Shown here piece by piece: positions 48,515 through 59,850 of a stretch of 64,000 bases of DNA (position 1 is its first letter; each line of letters starts with the position of its first letter). A program made the position numbers and the translations under genes. The stretch is from Cladorhizidae sp. MBARI D1340-BT2 (lineage: Eukaryota; Porifera; Demospongiae; Poecilosclerida; Cladorhizidae), in assembly GCA_028752905.1 (NCBI GenBank), contig JAQNBH010000017.1, forward strand, positions 36,459,101 to 36,523,100, written 5' to 3'. The notes beneath the pieces were generated by a model that had not been told where the DNA came from, ran no database searches, and saw only the letters and a program-made list of their open reading frames with translations.

Positions 48515-50793
48515 AGCACCTATTAGGTCAAGGTGTTTAATTAAGTCATAGTCAACACCGTAAAATATCACTGGGTGATTATTAGCAGTATTTACAAAAC
48601 AAACTGATGTATGACAGCATCAAGGTATCACATGCACCAATTAACAGGTTGCCACTATACTCCATACAAAGGAGGAGTTTATTAAACTCCAGTTTGTTCA
48701 GTTCCCCACAGTCAGTGACTGTTATTTTATGAGAGCAAGATACATTGCCATCTTGTAAAGTGCCAGGAGGATGTGGCTGTTTCAGTATGTTCCAGGTTTA
48801 TAAAACCAGATGCAAAACACATGCACTGTATGTGTTACATGCCACTAATAAACTGATGGCTATCAAATTGGCAGTAAGGGAGGGTGAGGCTGTTAGTGTG
48901 GTTACTGTTGCGGGTGAGGCTGTAACTTACCGTCTGAGCGAAAACCTTTGATGTTGTCTGTCGGCGACGGGTTTGCAATTACCGCTAGATAAATAAATTA
49001 TCGCACCTGGTTCTAGTAATCATCAGCGTCTTCCTACGTCTTTTAGCGCTGTTACTTCTAATCAAGCAGTCCTATTCCCGCTGTCTGTTATCCGTAATGG
49101 TCTTTCTGTTGGAGTTGTTACTATTTCTGACAGCTTTTGCGATTTCACAGCAACAGGTATTGTGTTAGCTAATAATTTCGTATTGTTACTGTAGATAAGT
49201 AACGGTTCTTGTATGTAGCACATGATGTGATAGAGTTCAGCCTTTGCATTTGCACAGCGCACTTCTTGGTGTCAAACTTTTAACTTGCTGGTATCTGGCA
49301 AATCATGGCTCATAAGTAGTTATTAGCCACATATTCAGCTTACATGTCATGGACCACATAGTGGCATGTATCAGTTCTGTTTTACCTTTTCCAGTGCTAC
49401 TAGCAGCTAGTTTCATTTATACTAGCTGCTAAAACTGTGATTTGAGCCATGTAGAGTACTTGACAGTCGGTGGAAAAGTTTTTTTTTACAAGGATAGCCT
49501 TACCATCTTTCCTCTATTTTTAATTCCAAAACTTATATTAAGTCCTGTAGTGTGCTAGCCAGTTATCTGACATGCTGATAAGCAAAGAAGGCAAGAATGG
49601 AAATATGATACCTGAGCTGTCTTACCTGCCCAGTCTTGGCAGGTGCCTTTGATCTCTGAACTGCTGACCTACAACATGGAGGGTAAAGGTCTGGACATCT
49701 GCCTACCTTTGAAGTGTACTAATTAACTGACACTTGTAATGAAGAGGCCTGGACAGTAATCTTAGCACTTGATATTTGGGAAGTTCTAGAGCTTAGTGAA
49801 ATGCAAGTGGACATTTTGCTATACTTGTGCTGCTAATATCACAAATAAGATAATCAATAGGGGAATTCCTCCAGCTTTAACCTTCTCAAAAGGGCTAGAA
49901 TATCACCCTACTGCTCATGCCTGCCTTCACAATAGCAGACTCAATATAACTGAAAGTAGATATATGTGCATGAGGTGTCAAATTCTAGCTCACCATTTAT
50001 TGAAGTTAGAATGAAAGCTCTCATACTCGCAATGATAATTTATAAGCATTGGTTTTGTTGTGACACTCTATAATGTTCAGTTATCTGATTGGGCTGCCAA
50101 GATCTTGACACTGGATAGAAAGCTTATGTAGGCTATTGTCCAGACCATTGCCCACAGTAGTGGTTTCAGAGGTCAAATTGCCATCACAGGGACCTTTGCC
50201 CAGGACTTTTCAAGAAAAAAGCAAAGAATGTTCTCTAGCATTTTGGTTTGTGCATGCTCAGCTTGACTACAACAAATATAAACCTGCAGTGCAGTGAAAT
50301 TGGTTTAGATCCAGCCTCTTTCATTGAGAGGGCCTCTTTCATGGAGTGGGCCTCTTTCATTGAGAGGTCATTGAGAGGGCCTCTTTCATTGAGAGGGCCT
50401 CTTTCATTGAGAGGGCTAGCTATAAGGACTCCGAAGTGGTTATATTTGGGGGGGGGGGGGGGGGGGGGGGCAGCCATATAATGTAAAATCTAGAAATTTC
50501 ACAATTCTTTTGTGCTTTGACAAAATGCAGTCACTTTACCTGTTTTGCACATGGGATTCAGGAACAATGAGCACTGTTTCTATGGGCAGTGCAGAGACCT
50601 AATAGGAACATCTCTCAGCAAGGCAGCTCTTCCGTAACTACTCCAGAAAGTTATGTGAGCTTGTCAAGACAATTCCCTTCATGGATATTGAAATGCCTTA
50701 GGGAGAAGTTAAATATAATATGTGCCAGACATTTTCCACTTTGCTTTCTTCATCTCCTGTGTGCAATATATACTTTATCTATTTATTTTATAG
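48515..50793. other. No gene recognised; 18-bp repeat and poly-G
   Basis: Small ORFs without recognisable domains. An 18-bp tandem repeat (GGGCCTCTTTCATTGAGA, about 50318-50415) is followed by a G run of 23 (50448-50470). Confidence 0.55.
50318..50415 (+). repeat. 18-bp tandem repeat
   Basis: Five to six imperfect copies of GGGCCTCTTTCATTGAGA. Confidence 0.9.
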
Positions 50794-51218
50794 ATGTGTC
50801 CACCTGATAATGGGCAAGCTGTGACAGTCTGTACTGATGATAACAAGGGATGGAGGTCCAATATCAGTACAGCAAGTGGCTCAAGTAATGGAGGTCGCAG
50901 GTATGAAGTCATGTGGGACAATGATCCAAACTTTCCAATGACAGCACCAGGAGGCTATGTGCTGGTTTACAGGCAGTTTGGATCAGGAACTACTCAAACT
51001 CTAATGCCAGTAAGCATATCTCACAATGTACATGGATCTAGCTATGATACATGTCAATTCTCCATAGACAAGAATGAACCAAGGGTTTGCCATCACCAAT
51101 TTGAGACCTGATACTCGTTATGACGCTATGATGTGTCTTCCTCAAAGTACACCTCCCAACCGCTTTGAACTCTCACGTGGATGCGGCAACTGTCGACTTT
51201 GTTTCAGAACCAACACAA
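50794..51218 (+). pseudogene. FN3-like ectodomain exon, frameshifted (possible RTK-C exon)
   Basis: Follows tttatag and ends at a gtgagt donor (51219). The first frame runs MCPPDNGQAVTVCTDDNKGW, then APGGYVLVYRQFGSGT and YDTCQFSIDKNEP. Near 51080 the sense passes to another frame: GFAITNLRPDTRYDAMMCLP, then RGCGNCRLCFRTNT. The pattern YVLVYRQFG ... FAITNLRPDTRYDAMM is that of a fibronectin type III domain (Tyr-Val-x-Tyr and x-Leu-x-Pro-x-Thr-x-Tyr). The exon ends in phase 1, which would fit the Ig exon at 62223. One frameshift breaks it. It could be a true one-base lesion or a sequence error. Link to RTK-C is inference. Confidence 0.55.
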
Positions 51219-51865
51219 GTGAGTATTTAAGTGGAAAGGTGACAGGGTCATAAGTGACTCTTGTTTGAGTAATCAACAACTTAATTAACACAAAGTCCAC
51301 ACACTACTGAGAGTGTTAAATTTCCCTTGCCGTGTGTTTGTGTGTGAGAGTGTTGTGATTTTTGTACTAATTTGGGCTGATGCAACCAGAAGTCCACCAG
51401 ATCACTTGAATCGAATAGAACCTTGGTGTTGCAGTCAATCTGCAGTTCCCCGAACCTCAAAGCTGAACTGCCTTGTAGTTTTGTTACGTCCACTTGGAAT
51501 GGAGATTTGATTTTCGAAAAATTTGTGTCAATATCTCTGGGAATCATTCAGTAAAGCTGTTCTGTAGTTTTCTGATGTAATTCACAAGTTCCGTTACCTG
51601 CAGAGGGAAGTCATCGAACTCATGCTTCTCTGATTCATATAGACAGGGAAAGAGTATGTGTGAACTCTGGGTATAACTCTACTGCAACCAAAACACCCAT
51701 GAAAGCACCAAAGTATTATACATGCATATGGAATGATCACAAAAGTCTAATTATCATGATTTATTTTAGTGTTAGATATTACAATACCATAAAAGAAGAC
51801 ACGCGACAATCAACTGCACACACACAAACTTGTTACACTTTTACTGATAATAGAAGTGTTGTTAA
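51219..51865. other. Putative intron, no gene
   Basis: AT-rich, no recognisable exon up to the piggyBac left end. Confidence 0.5.
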
Positions 51866-52454
51866 CCGATTGCACGCCGTATTCCTAGTAGCCGCGGGCA
51901 AATTATTCATGAATTAACGAGGTATTTTACTTATTATTTTTATATCTTCCGTTATGCAGGGACTCCACCCATGAAACTTGGGTCATATTCAGCCACATGA
52001 TAGCTCTACTTCCTGTAAAAAAATCGAGCCTTCCTTACTAACTGGGCAGAACTAACCAGCATTATAAAACCTTGTCATCTTCTTGGGGGTGAATATTTTC
52101 ATATTTTCACACTATTATACACACATTATAATGCCAACACAAGATGGAGCATCTATTTACAAACCCTCTACCAGCTGCAAAGCCAGTGGGTTGTTTTCCC
52201 CATCAAAATGCTAACACATAATAATACAAAAAACAAATTATAAGAGAGTGAAAATGCTAACACATACTAGAATAAAACCATAATATAAAACACAATTATG
52301 TAAGGGAGTGTCTTGGGTAGAGCTCCGGTCTTGCTGTCACGGGTAGAGTAGAACTTGCTCAGTCTTGGGTATAGCTTGCTTGGTCTCCGGCATGATATTT
52401 CACCATGTTTTTATTCTACACAAACATGAGATACCAGGATAAGAATAACACTTG

Positions 52455-52585
52455 AATACTAGAGAGACGAGAGAAGTAGACGAAGGGACAGGGAACGAGA
52501 GAAGTAGACGAAGGGGCAGGGAACAAGAGAGAAGTAGACGAAGGAGCAGGGAACAAGAGAGAAGCACAGAAAGGAGCAGGGGGTG
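52455..52585 (+). repeat. GA-rich tandem repeat inside piggyBac
   Basis: About four copies of GAGAAGTAGACGAAGG then GGCAGGGAACAAGA just after the transposase stop codon. Confidence 0.88.
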
Positions 52586-52593
52586 CATAAACA

Positions 52594-54924
52594 TTACTGA
52601 TAGTCCACCAAGGTATGGTATTTACGAAAACAGTCACGGCCTGTTGATCCACCACACAAAGGAAACTTACAAAAACAACACTGGGACCTTGCCTCATGCC
52701 TGTAACCTTTACTAATGCAAACTACACAGCGCTTCTTTGCACAGCACTGTGGGAAATGACCTAGTTTTAAATTGAGGCGATCTAGCTGACTATTTGCCTG
52801 ACTACAACGTTGACCTGCACGCTGCCGAGAAGAGAAAGAACCAATCAAAGATTTAGCTAGAACAATCCTAGCTTCTAGATAATTACCCTTCCTTACTGAT
52901 ATTGGAGCTCGGACAGAAGAAAACAAAATAAATGAATTCAATAAACAAGCTTCTATCAAATACGAAAAAACCCTTTTCCACCATTTCCTAGACTTTCTAC
53001 CCAAATTATAGTAGCCTATTCTCTGATCTGCTCTGTCCACACCTCTCATGAATGACTGATAATCAGGCAAACATGGGGGACATGGCAGATCCTCTCTAGA
53101 ACCATCAATTTTGCGCCTTTTTACAGTACGAGGTACTAAATTATTTTCCGCGGGATGTATATTAGTTATCATGTAGATTGACCGTTTATCTACCCAAACT
53201 AAAGCCAGGAGTGCACCATTAGACCTATAATCATAATAACCTCTATTTCTAATCGAAGCTTTTGTTACTAAATCTGGAGGAAAGTTCCTCCTAGTATACC
53301 TAGCTGTACCACATGCACCAAAGCCTTTACTTGTAAGCGTTTGAAATAAATTAGGACTAGTATAATAATTGTCCATGTACACATGGAAGTTCTTATGTTC
53401 TAATCCTTCTAACAAATCTAAAACAACTCTACTACACAAACCAGTTTTATCAGCTACTTCCATGTTCTTACCTGTATAAATCTGCAACCGATAAATGTAC
53501 CCATTCCTAGCATCACAAAGGACAAACACTTTTATCCCCCATTTTATTGGTTTGTCCTTCATATACTGTTTGAAGCCAAGCCTACCTTGAAAGGGAATCA
53601 TAGCTTCATCAATACTAAGCTCTTGATGCAAGGTATATTCACTCTCAAACTTAGGAGTAATCAAATCTAATAACTTCCTTACCTTATAAAGCCGATCATA
53701 ATTCAGGTTACCCTTTGTAACCAACAAACCATCAATATAATTTACATGTACATAACGCATTAGCTCCAAAAACCGAGTCCTAGTCATTACTTTACGAACC
53801 AAAGATCCAGACAAATCCGAGTGATTAGTGGACCAGTACAATTCTAAGTATGGAAGTGTGGAAACTCCCATTATTATCAACATTCCTACAAAAGCTTTCA
53901 TTTCCTCTATATTAGTATCTACCCATGGCCTGGAGAGACTAGCCATCCTAGAAACGTAACTGTTCGTCTCTGCTACTAGGAGTTCCCACACTTCAAGAGT
54001 AAAAAAAAGGTAAAATGCATCTAAAAATGTACTTGATGCACCAAGCAATGAAGAAGTTGGACCAGCTGTTGCTGTATAGTCCAATTTCAAAGGAGTTGGT
54101 TCCTTTATTTCTCACTTACCTGTGACCTCAGTTAGCCTAGAACCAGTGCCAGATGCTTGGGCAGAACCAGTGCCAGATGCTCGGACAGAACCAGTGCCAG
54201 ATGCTCGCACACGCCTATAACCTCTAGCCCGCCTACTACCAGTACCTTTTGGAGGACCACTAGCAACACTTACGACTCCACTACCACTTGAGCTGCTTCC
54301 CCCTTGGCCAGTACTCCCTCGCCCGCCTCTCCCTTGGCCAGTACTCCCTCGCCCACCTCTCCCTCGCACAACTCCAGCACCAGTCGTGTTCCCACGCCCT
54401 GTAGAGACTTCAGGCAAGGCTTCCTCATCCTCCAATGTAACAAAAGGAGTCATAGATGCCTCATCTCCACTCTCATCATCTGATGCTGTAGGAAAAGTAG
54501 TGGGGAGGGTGGGAAAAACAAGATATATATATATATCAAGTTTGTGGTCAACATTTGAAAATTCAAATTCAAATCAACATCAACAACTCAACAACTCCAA
54601 CCTACACTCTTAGCTATAACTTTTTTTCTATAACTATCCTGTCTGAATTTGGAATACCAACAGAATAAGCTAGTATTTGGCAATAGTACACTCTCAGTTG
54701 ACTATGGTAAACAAAGGCTATGAAGCGCTATGAAGCGCTAAGGTTAGAAGAAACTTACAATCGAGAAGTCCATCCAAGCGCGCCTCTTCTCTTAGAGCAA
54801 CTGGATCCAGAGTGTTTCCTCGGTATGCATAGATGTCTTCACCTTCTTCCCCAAATGAATCTGACCCAGAATCGCCAGAATCGTCGGCTAAAAGTTGAGA
54901 AATAACGTCCTCACAGGAGAGCAT
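52594..54924 (-). pseudogene. piggyBac transposase, nearly intact, one in-frame stop
   Basis: Exon 1 starts at ATG 54924 (MLSCEDVISQLLADDSGDSG) and ends at a consensus gtaagt donor after 54759. Exon 2 begins at 54485 after ttttcctacag and runs to TAA at 52594. The frame holds across the intron. An acidic start is followed by an Arg/Gly-rich linker (GRGGRGSTGQG repeats, then RASGTGSV repeats), a single TGA at 54114-54112 between EVTGK and EIKEPTPLKL, and then 498 uninterrupted codons. In those, the catalytic Asp residues are seen in LSIDEAMIPFQGR (residue 161), FHVYMDNYYTS (240) and RGVDRADQRIGYYN (352 and 355). A Cys/His-rich C-terminus (CCAKKRCVVC, CCFCKFPLC) is the end-binding domain. The stop could be a CGA to TGA change. 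A shorter protein starting at Met 54090 would keep the catalytic core. Confidence 0.93.
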
Positions 54925-55159
54925 CTTTGAGCAGTTTTTAAAAAAAGCTCGACCAACAAAAATGGCGTTCAACCGCAGGATTTTTGTTGCACGATGCATC
55001 AACCGGAAATAATCATTTTTGTGACGTTCTCTAGTCTACTAGGCATGTGCAGAACCCAACCGGGGCTGTTAGCTCGTAATGGTTCATTGTATATATTTTT
55101 GTGTGGCGAAGGATGTAAGGTCTCGCGCCATATGGCGCTTACGGCGTTTAATCGGTTAA

Positions 55160-56050
55160 TTATGGATATTTCATAATGTAAATTTACACTAATGAGGGTT
55201 TTGTCTTGGATAGTTTCCTTTGGGAAGCTGCCAGCGGTTCTCCATGTCTCAGTACGGGGGAAGCTAAAAAATAATTGAGGGAGGAGGTTACAGGTTCTAG
55301 TATGCATACTTTCACACACTTATGGTGGTATTCATCACATATACAGTTATGTACTTGGTTTCAACCAAAGTAATTAACCAGCACCAATTGCAAATGATGA
55401 TGCGGTTAGTTGTAACTAGCCTAAATAAGGCACATGGTTTTTGGAGAGTTAGACAAAGCACATGCTATATTTTCAGTATGGAAAGATATTAGGTGCTGGC
55501 ACCAATAGAATTGCGGCTGAAAAAAATTGCGGATAAACCAACAAGTGTGGAGAATAATTGGAAGTGAAATATAGCCAGCAGCCAACAGGAAGATGGTATG
55601 TTGTGTGACATTTATAGAAAGTACGATAAACCACCACGATATGCATGTGGAGTATGTAACCAAGCCAATTAAAAATGGTTAAAGCAACCTAACTTTTGAA
55701 GCACCAGGCATAAAACTAGCAGACTCACATATAGCATCTGTAGAAGCACGGTTAATATCCAGCTTAGCAAGGAGTTGTCATGGTGACATAGTTAAAAGAC
55801 TGCTTATTATGGGAAAGTGTTTTTATTAATGTTATTGAGGTCTCTTTACTTTCTTGTTAGGGAATCTTTTTCCTTATATAACTATTTTTTGGAATATAAT
55901 TCAGCTTTAATTTGGTTGAAGGCACAAAACATGGGTGGTTCCGACAGTTCAGTCAGTATAGCATTGGCCAGACTACTTCCAGTACAATACTAAATATATG
56001 GTTATGTTTCATTAGGATATGCATGTGCAATTCATGCCATTTATGCCAGG
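55160..56050. other. Intergenic or intronic DNA after piggyBac
   Basis: No gene recognised. Small ORFs here lack domains. Confidence 0.5.
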
Positions 56051-56059
56051 TATATAAGC

Positions 56060-56235
56060 AACACCAGTGAGCAATGTTTAGTGCAATGCATCAAGGAAAT
56101 CGTATCTCCACTAAGTCCCAAGAGAGACTGAACAACTTCATGATATTATCTGTTCACAAGGATCTCACAGACAAAATTACCAGATTTTCACGATTTGTAA
56201 GCACTAACATTTGCACTGTGCACCATTACTATCTT
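56060..56235 (+). pseudogene. hAT dimerisation-domain fragment
   Basis: One frame reads MFSAMHQGNRISTKSQERLN then NFMILSVHKDLTDKITRF, matching the hAT C-terminal dimerisation domain (SFSALxRxxxxLRSTxxQERLNxLMxLxVHKDxTDxL) and similar to 25600-25700. Only this end of the transposase remains. Confidence 0.7.
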
Positions 56236-58934
56236 GAATGAGATAGTACACGTCCTTGATTAGGCCACACGCTAGCATAAATTACGAAAGCTCAGGAGAA
56301 AATTCTGTCTGGAGTGCGTGCAAATCTGTCACCATTGAAGTGATAATCAAATTCTCCAAAAGGGTCCTGTGTTAGCAATTTCTGATTCCCTCTATAGCAA
56401 GTTGATGACAGTCCCTGAACAGCACAAATGCCAGAAAAGCTGAGAGTCTTGACAACATCAGCTGTAATCTTCATAAGAAAAATCAAAGTTTTTGATAACT
56501 TTAATTTATTTAAGAGTCTTAATTTTGCTCTGAGATGAGCGGCCATCATGGTTTCTTCATCAAGTCTAATGTTGTAGGTACTTTTCAGGGTGATCACATC
56601 GGAATGTAAATTACTGGTAGGTCATAGCATTGGTCTTACATGTAGACATTTTACAAAGAGTGATCATGGCAGACAGTGGAAACTGCATGGTTATTCAATT
56701 GAAAACCATAACATTTGATAGCAGTAGAAAAAGGATTTGATGATAGTTAGATTCTGTGAGATATATACGAGTGTTCATACCTCCCAAACACTTTTCAGCT
56801 GTTGTCAATAGCATAGGGATGTAACAGAAATTCTAGCATTACATCATCATGGTGACATCATGGGCATTGACATTGCTCGCATTACCTAGCAGTCCTAGCT
56901 GCTGCTCTAACTCTACCATTGCCCTAGCCCTAAAATTAGCTGAAACATTGACCAGTAATGTTTGGTCCTGCATTGTCCAGATTGAGCTATGAGAAAGCAA
57001 CCAACTATTCTTCTCCCACTTTAGCTGCGGTCTACTTTACAAACCAGGAAACTGAAGTGGTCTGCACTTAGAGTGGGGTTGGCCAAGTAATCATATGCTT
57101 GAGTCATATCAACATAGGAGTAGCATAGTGATATGATGTACATGAAGGTTGGTATGTAAAAATGGGTCATTTTCTTATTATTTGTCAGATTTGAAGATTT
57201 GAGAGCAAATCTTGTGTTAGATATGTATACTGTATAGGGAAATAATTTGCAAAAACTTAGCAAAAGTACTGAAATTCACAGGGTAAAGTTCACAGTTGCT
57301 GAATTTCCATACATGAAAGCATACCTGCCAATGTCCTATTTAGTTTTGTATATCTAGTGATTCTATAGCTATCCTTCAACAAAGCAATTAGCTGCATGTA
57401 CAGTAGAAGCTGCAACCCCAGGAACATCTTCAATGAGAGTTGAAAGACTTAGTAAGTTGGTTTTCACCCCAAACAACCAAATACCAGGTCCAACCACAGA
57501 GTTCAGGTCAAACCACAAATTTCCTATGTTGTGTCTAAGTACTATAATAATTATTGGAATATAGATCATAGTGGTAACTCTTTGACCATTACAATGAGAG
57601 ATGAAAGACTTAGTAAGTTGGTTTTCACTCCAAAAAAGGTCCAACCACAAGAGTTCAGGTCAAACCAAAAATTTCCTATGTTGTGTCTAAGCACTATCCT
57701 GGAATTTGATATGTGGCTTTTGTAGACTTTAGATCATAGTGTTATCATTAGTAACACATTCATATGAGCTGCCAACCTCCTCCCCCCCCCCCCAACAGTA
57801 TTTGGCAGTAGCACATTATTCATTGTAAGCAACTGGCATTCCCCTCTTCGTATACCTCTTTACTATGAAATTGAAATTGTATGAGTTTGTTGTAAGGGAA
57901 TAGATTAGCAGCCACCACTTCACTCGATGTTTGTGTTTACCAGAAGCACAGTGACTTCTTGAACATTGCACAAACAAACTACCTCTCTTCAGCAAAGTTT
58001 TCAACCCTCCTATCACAAAACTTCTACCCTCACACACACTTCGTGCTCCTCCCACTCCAATTCAATCCTCTAGATCTGTTCCTGATTTCACAGGTTATTT
58101 GTACATTGAGGAACTGGCTTTTACAGTTTCCTTGTCCAGCGCACAGGTCCTGTACCTGTATTTGAAGACAAGATAAAAATTACCATAAAAGCATTCTCAA
58201 TTGACACTGTAGAATATACAATGACTTAAATTAGCTCTAGCAAAACTAACAGCTAGCATTCTATTAGAGCTATATACTTATAGCTCATGGTCTTAATCTG
58301 AAATGGAAAAAAAAGTAACTTGAGACTCCAAATCTGAGCTTCTTCTCGAAACAATAGCTGGAGCAGTATGCCTAGCTTTTGGTTGATCAGTTAGCTATCC
58401 AACACTAAACAGCTAGATCATCTTACCTTCTATGATGGCTCTACTTTTTTAAAGAGCAGGATGCAACAAGATTCTTGTCATGGTTACCACTACCTATTTT
58501 GCTGACAGAAAAATTGGTGTGACCTCAAAATGCACTAAGTTACAAACAAGTATTTGCACTAGCACAGCCTAGATTTGTTGTTAAGTGACCATCTGACTAC
58601 CACTTTGACGTTAGTGGAGTTATTTATTATTGATTAATTTTTAATGTTAATTTTTATTCTTTTAGCTTTTTTTTGCAAAGCATGTCTTTTTCTTTTAAAT
58701 TTTGTAGATTTTCTTTTTTTCGTGTAGTATTTTTTAAATTTGATTTTTTAAATATATATTTGATCATATTAGTATTGTTGTTGTTGTTATTATTAATATT
58801 TTACTTTTTATTATTTTTAAAAGTTCATATTTATTATCTTAATTTTTATTGTTATTATAATAATTATGCTATTATTTATTTTATTTTTCCACATGCAGTT
58901 ATGTGCTGGACACTGTGCCAGGGTGTGTTTGCAG
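56236..58934. other. No gene recognised; local duplication
   Basis: A block around 57430-57540 (GAGAGTTGAAAGACTTAGTA then AGTTGGTTTTCACCCCAAA, and CAGGTCAAACCACAAATTTC) is repeated at about 57596-57695. A T/A-rich stretch spans 58620-58890. No exon recognised. Confidence 0.5.
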
Positions 58935-59080
58935 CACATGGTGAAGCTAGCTACTGATATATAACAGGCCTACACAAGTCTTAGCATCTCATTGTTCCTG
59001 ATGAAGGATAGAGCATCTAGTCGAAATGTCGAGAGAGTAAAATTTAATTTGATTATTGAGAATGTCAACTCATTGTAGCT
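58935..59080 (-). repeat. Dispersed hairpin repeat, copy 3 (inverted)
   Basis: GATGAAGGATAGAGCATCTA then GTCGAAATGTCGAGAGAG and TTGATTATTGAGAATGTCAA, the reverse complement of the order in copies 1 and 2. Confidence 0.75.
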
Positions 59081-59674
59081 TATGATCATGATTTGTCACG
59101 AAAGACAAAGTAACTTTGGACTCCTATGCTGAGCTTCTTTTGGGAAACAGTTCATAGACTAGTTTTTTGTTTGATCAGTTACCTATCTAGACACTAAACA
59201 GCTTGATCATCTCTGTGATGGCTCTGCTTCGTAGATGAGCAGGACAGAATATTAGTCACCACTCCCTTGCATTAGTCACCACACCCTGCCAGGTACTAAT
59301 TAGAAATGTTGCTATATACTATTTTACAAGAATTGTTTTTGGAATTAGCATGGACAAAGCTGTTCACCCAAACAATTGATAAACTACCACTTTGATGCTA
59401 AGGTAAGTAGCTAAAGCTTAGAATCACCATTGAATTTGTTTACTAGCTATATAACAATTTATTTTCTGTTTATATTTCTATGGCAAACTTACTTAGTGCT
59501 GAAGCTGGTAGAGTTGCATCTGGGCTTTATGTCAGCTATTCCCTCGAATATTTCTGATGGACTACATTTTTTCAATTTTTTACCAACCACAGTGATGCAA
59601 TATTTATTTGTGTGCAGACTATCAAAGAGTTAAGTAACGCAATGAAGTGTGAAACTAACTAATATCAATGTACT
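59081..59674. other. No gene recognised
   Basis: AT-rich. A block at 59100-59240 resembles 58315-58450 (GACTCCAAATCTGAGCTTCT and GACTCCTATGCTGAGCTTCT contexts), a local diverged duplication. Confidence 0.45.
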
Positions 59675-59850
59675 CTCAGTTGACATAATAGCATTAAAAT
59701 CACCTTCTCAATCATCAACTTCAAATTGTATTCACCGACTAGATGCTCTAGCCTTCATCAGGAATAATCTAGATGCTCTAGCCTGATGAAGGCTAGAGCA
59801 TCTAGTTGAAATGTCAAGTGAATACAATTTGAAGTTGATTATACAATGGA
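59675..59850. repeat. Palindromic copy of the hairpin repeat
   Basis: Two inverted copies meet: CTAGATGCTCTAGCCTTCAT and, a few bases on, GATGAAGGCTAGAGCATCTA, flanked by CAACTTCAAATTGTATTCAC and its inverse. The RNA or single strand would form a long hairpin. Confidence 0.88.

Larger units (their letters stand above)
51866..55155 (-). mobile_element. piggyBac element, 3.3 kb, TTAA flanks
   Basis: Left TTAA (51862-51865) is followed by CCGATTGCACGCCGTATTCC; the right end is the inverse, TACGGCGTTTAATCGG followed by TTAA (55156-55159). The inverted ends agree at 14 of the first 16 bases. The element carries one transposase gene on the minus strand, plus a roughly 30-bp GA-rich tandem repeat near the left (52455-52585). 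The size and end structure are those of a complete piggyBac. Confidence 0.93.

Noticed and set aside
48745..48951. 68-residue ORF with several Cys
   Set aside because: No recognisable family, no upstream signals and no support from neighbours.
54386..54613. ORF on the + strand across the piggyBac linker
   Set aside because: It is the antisense shadow of the Arg/Gly-rich transposase linker.
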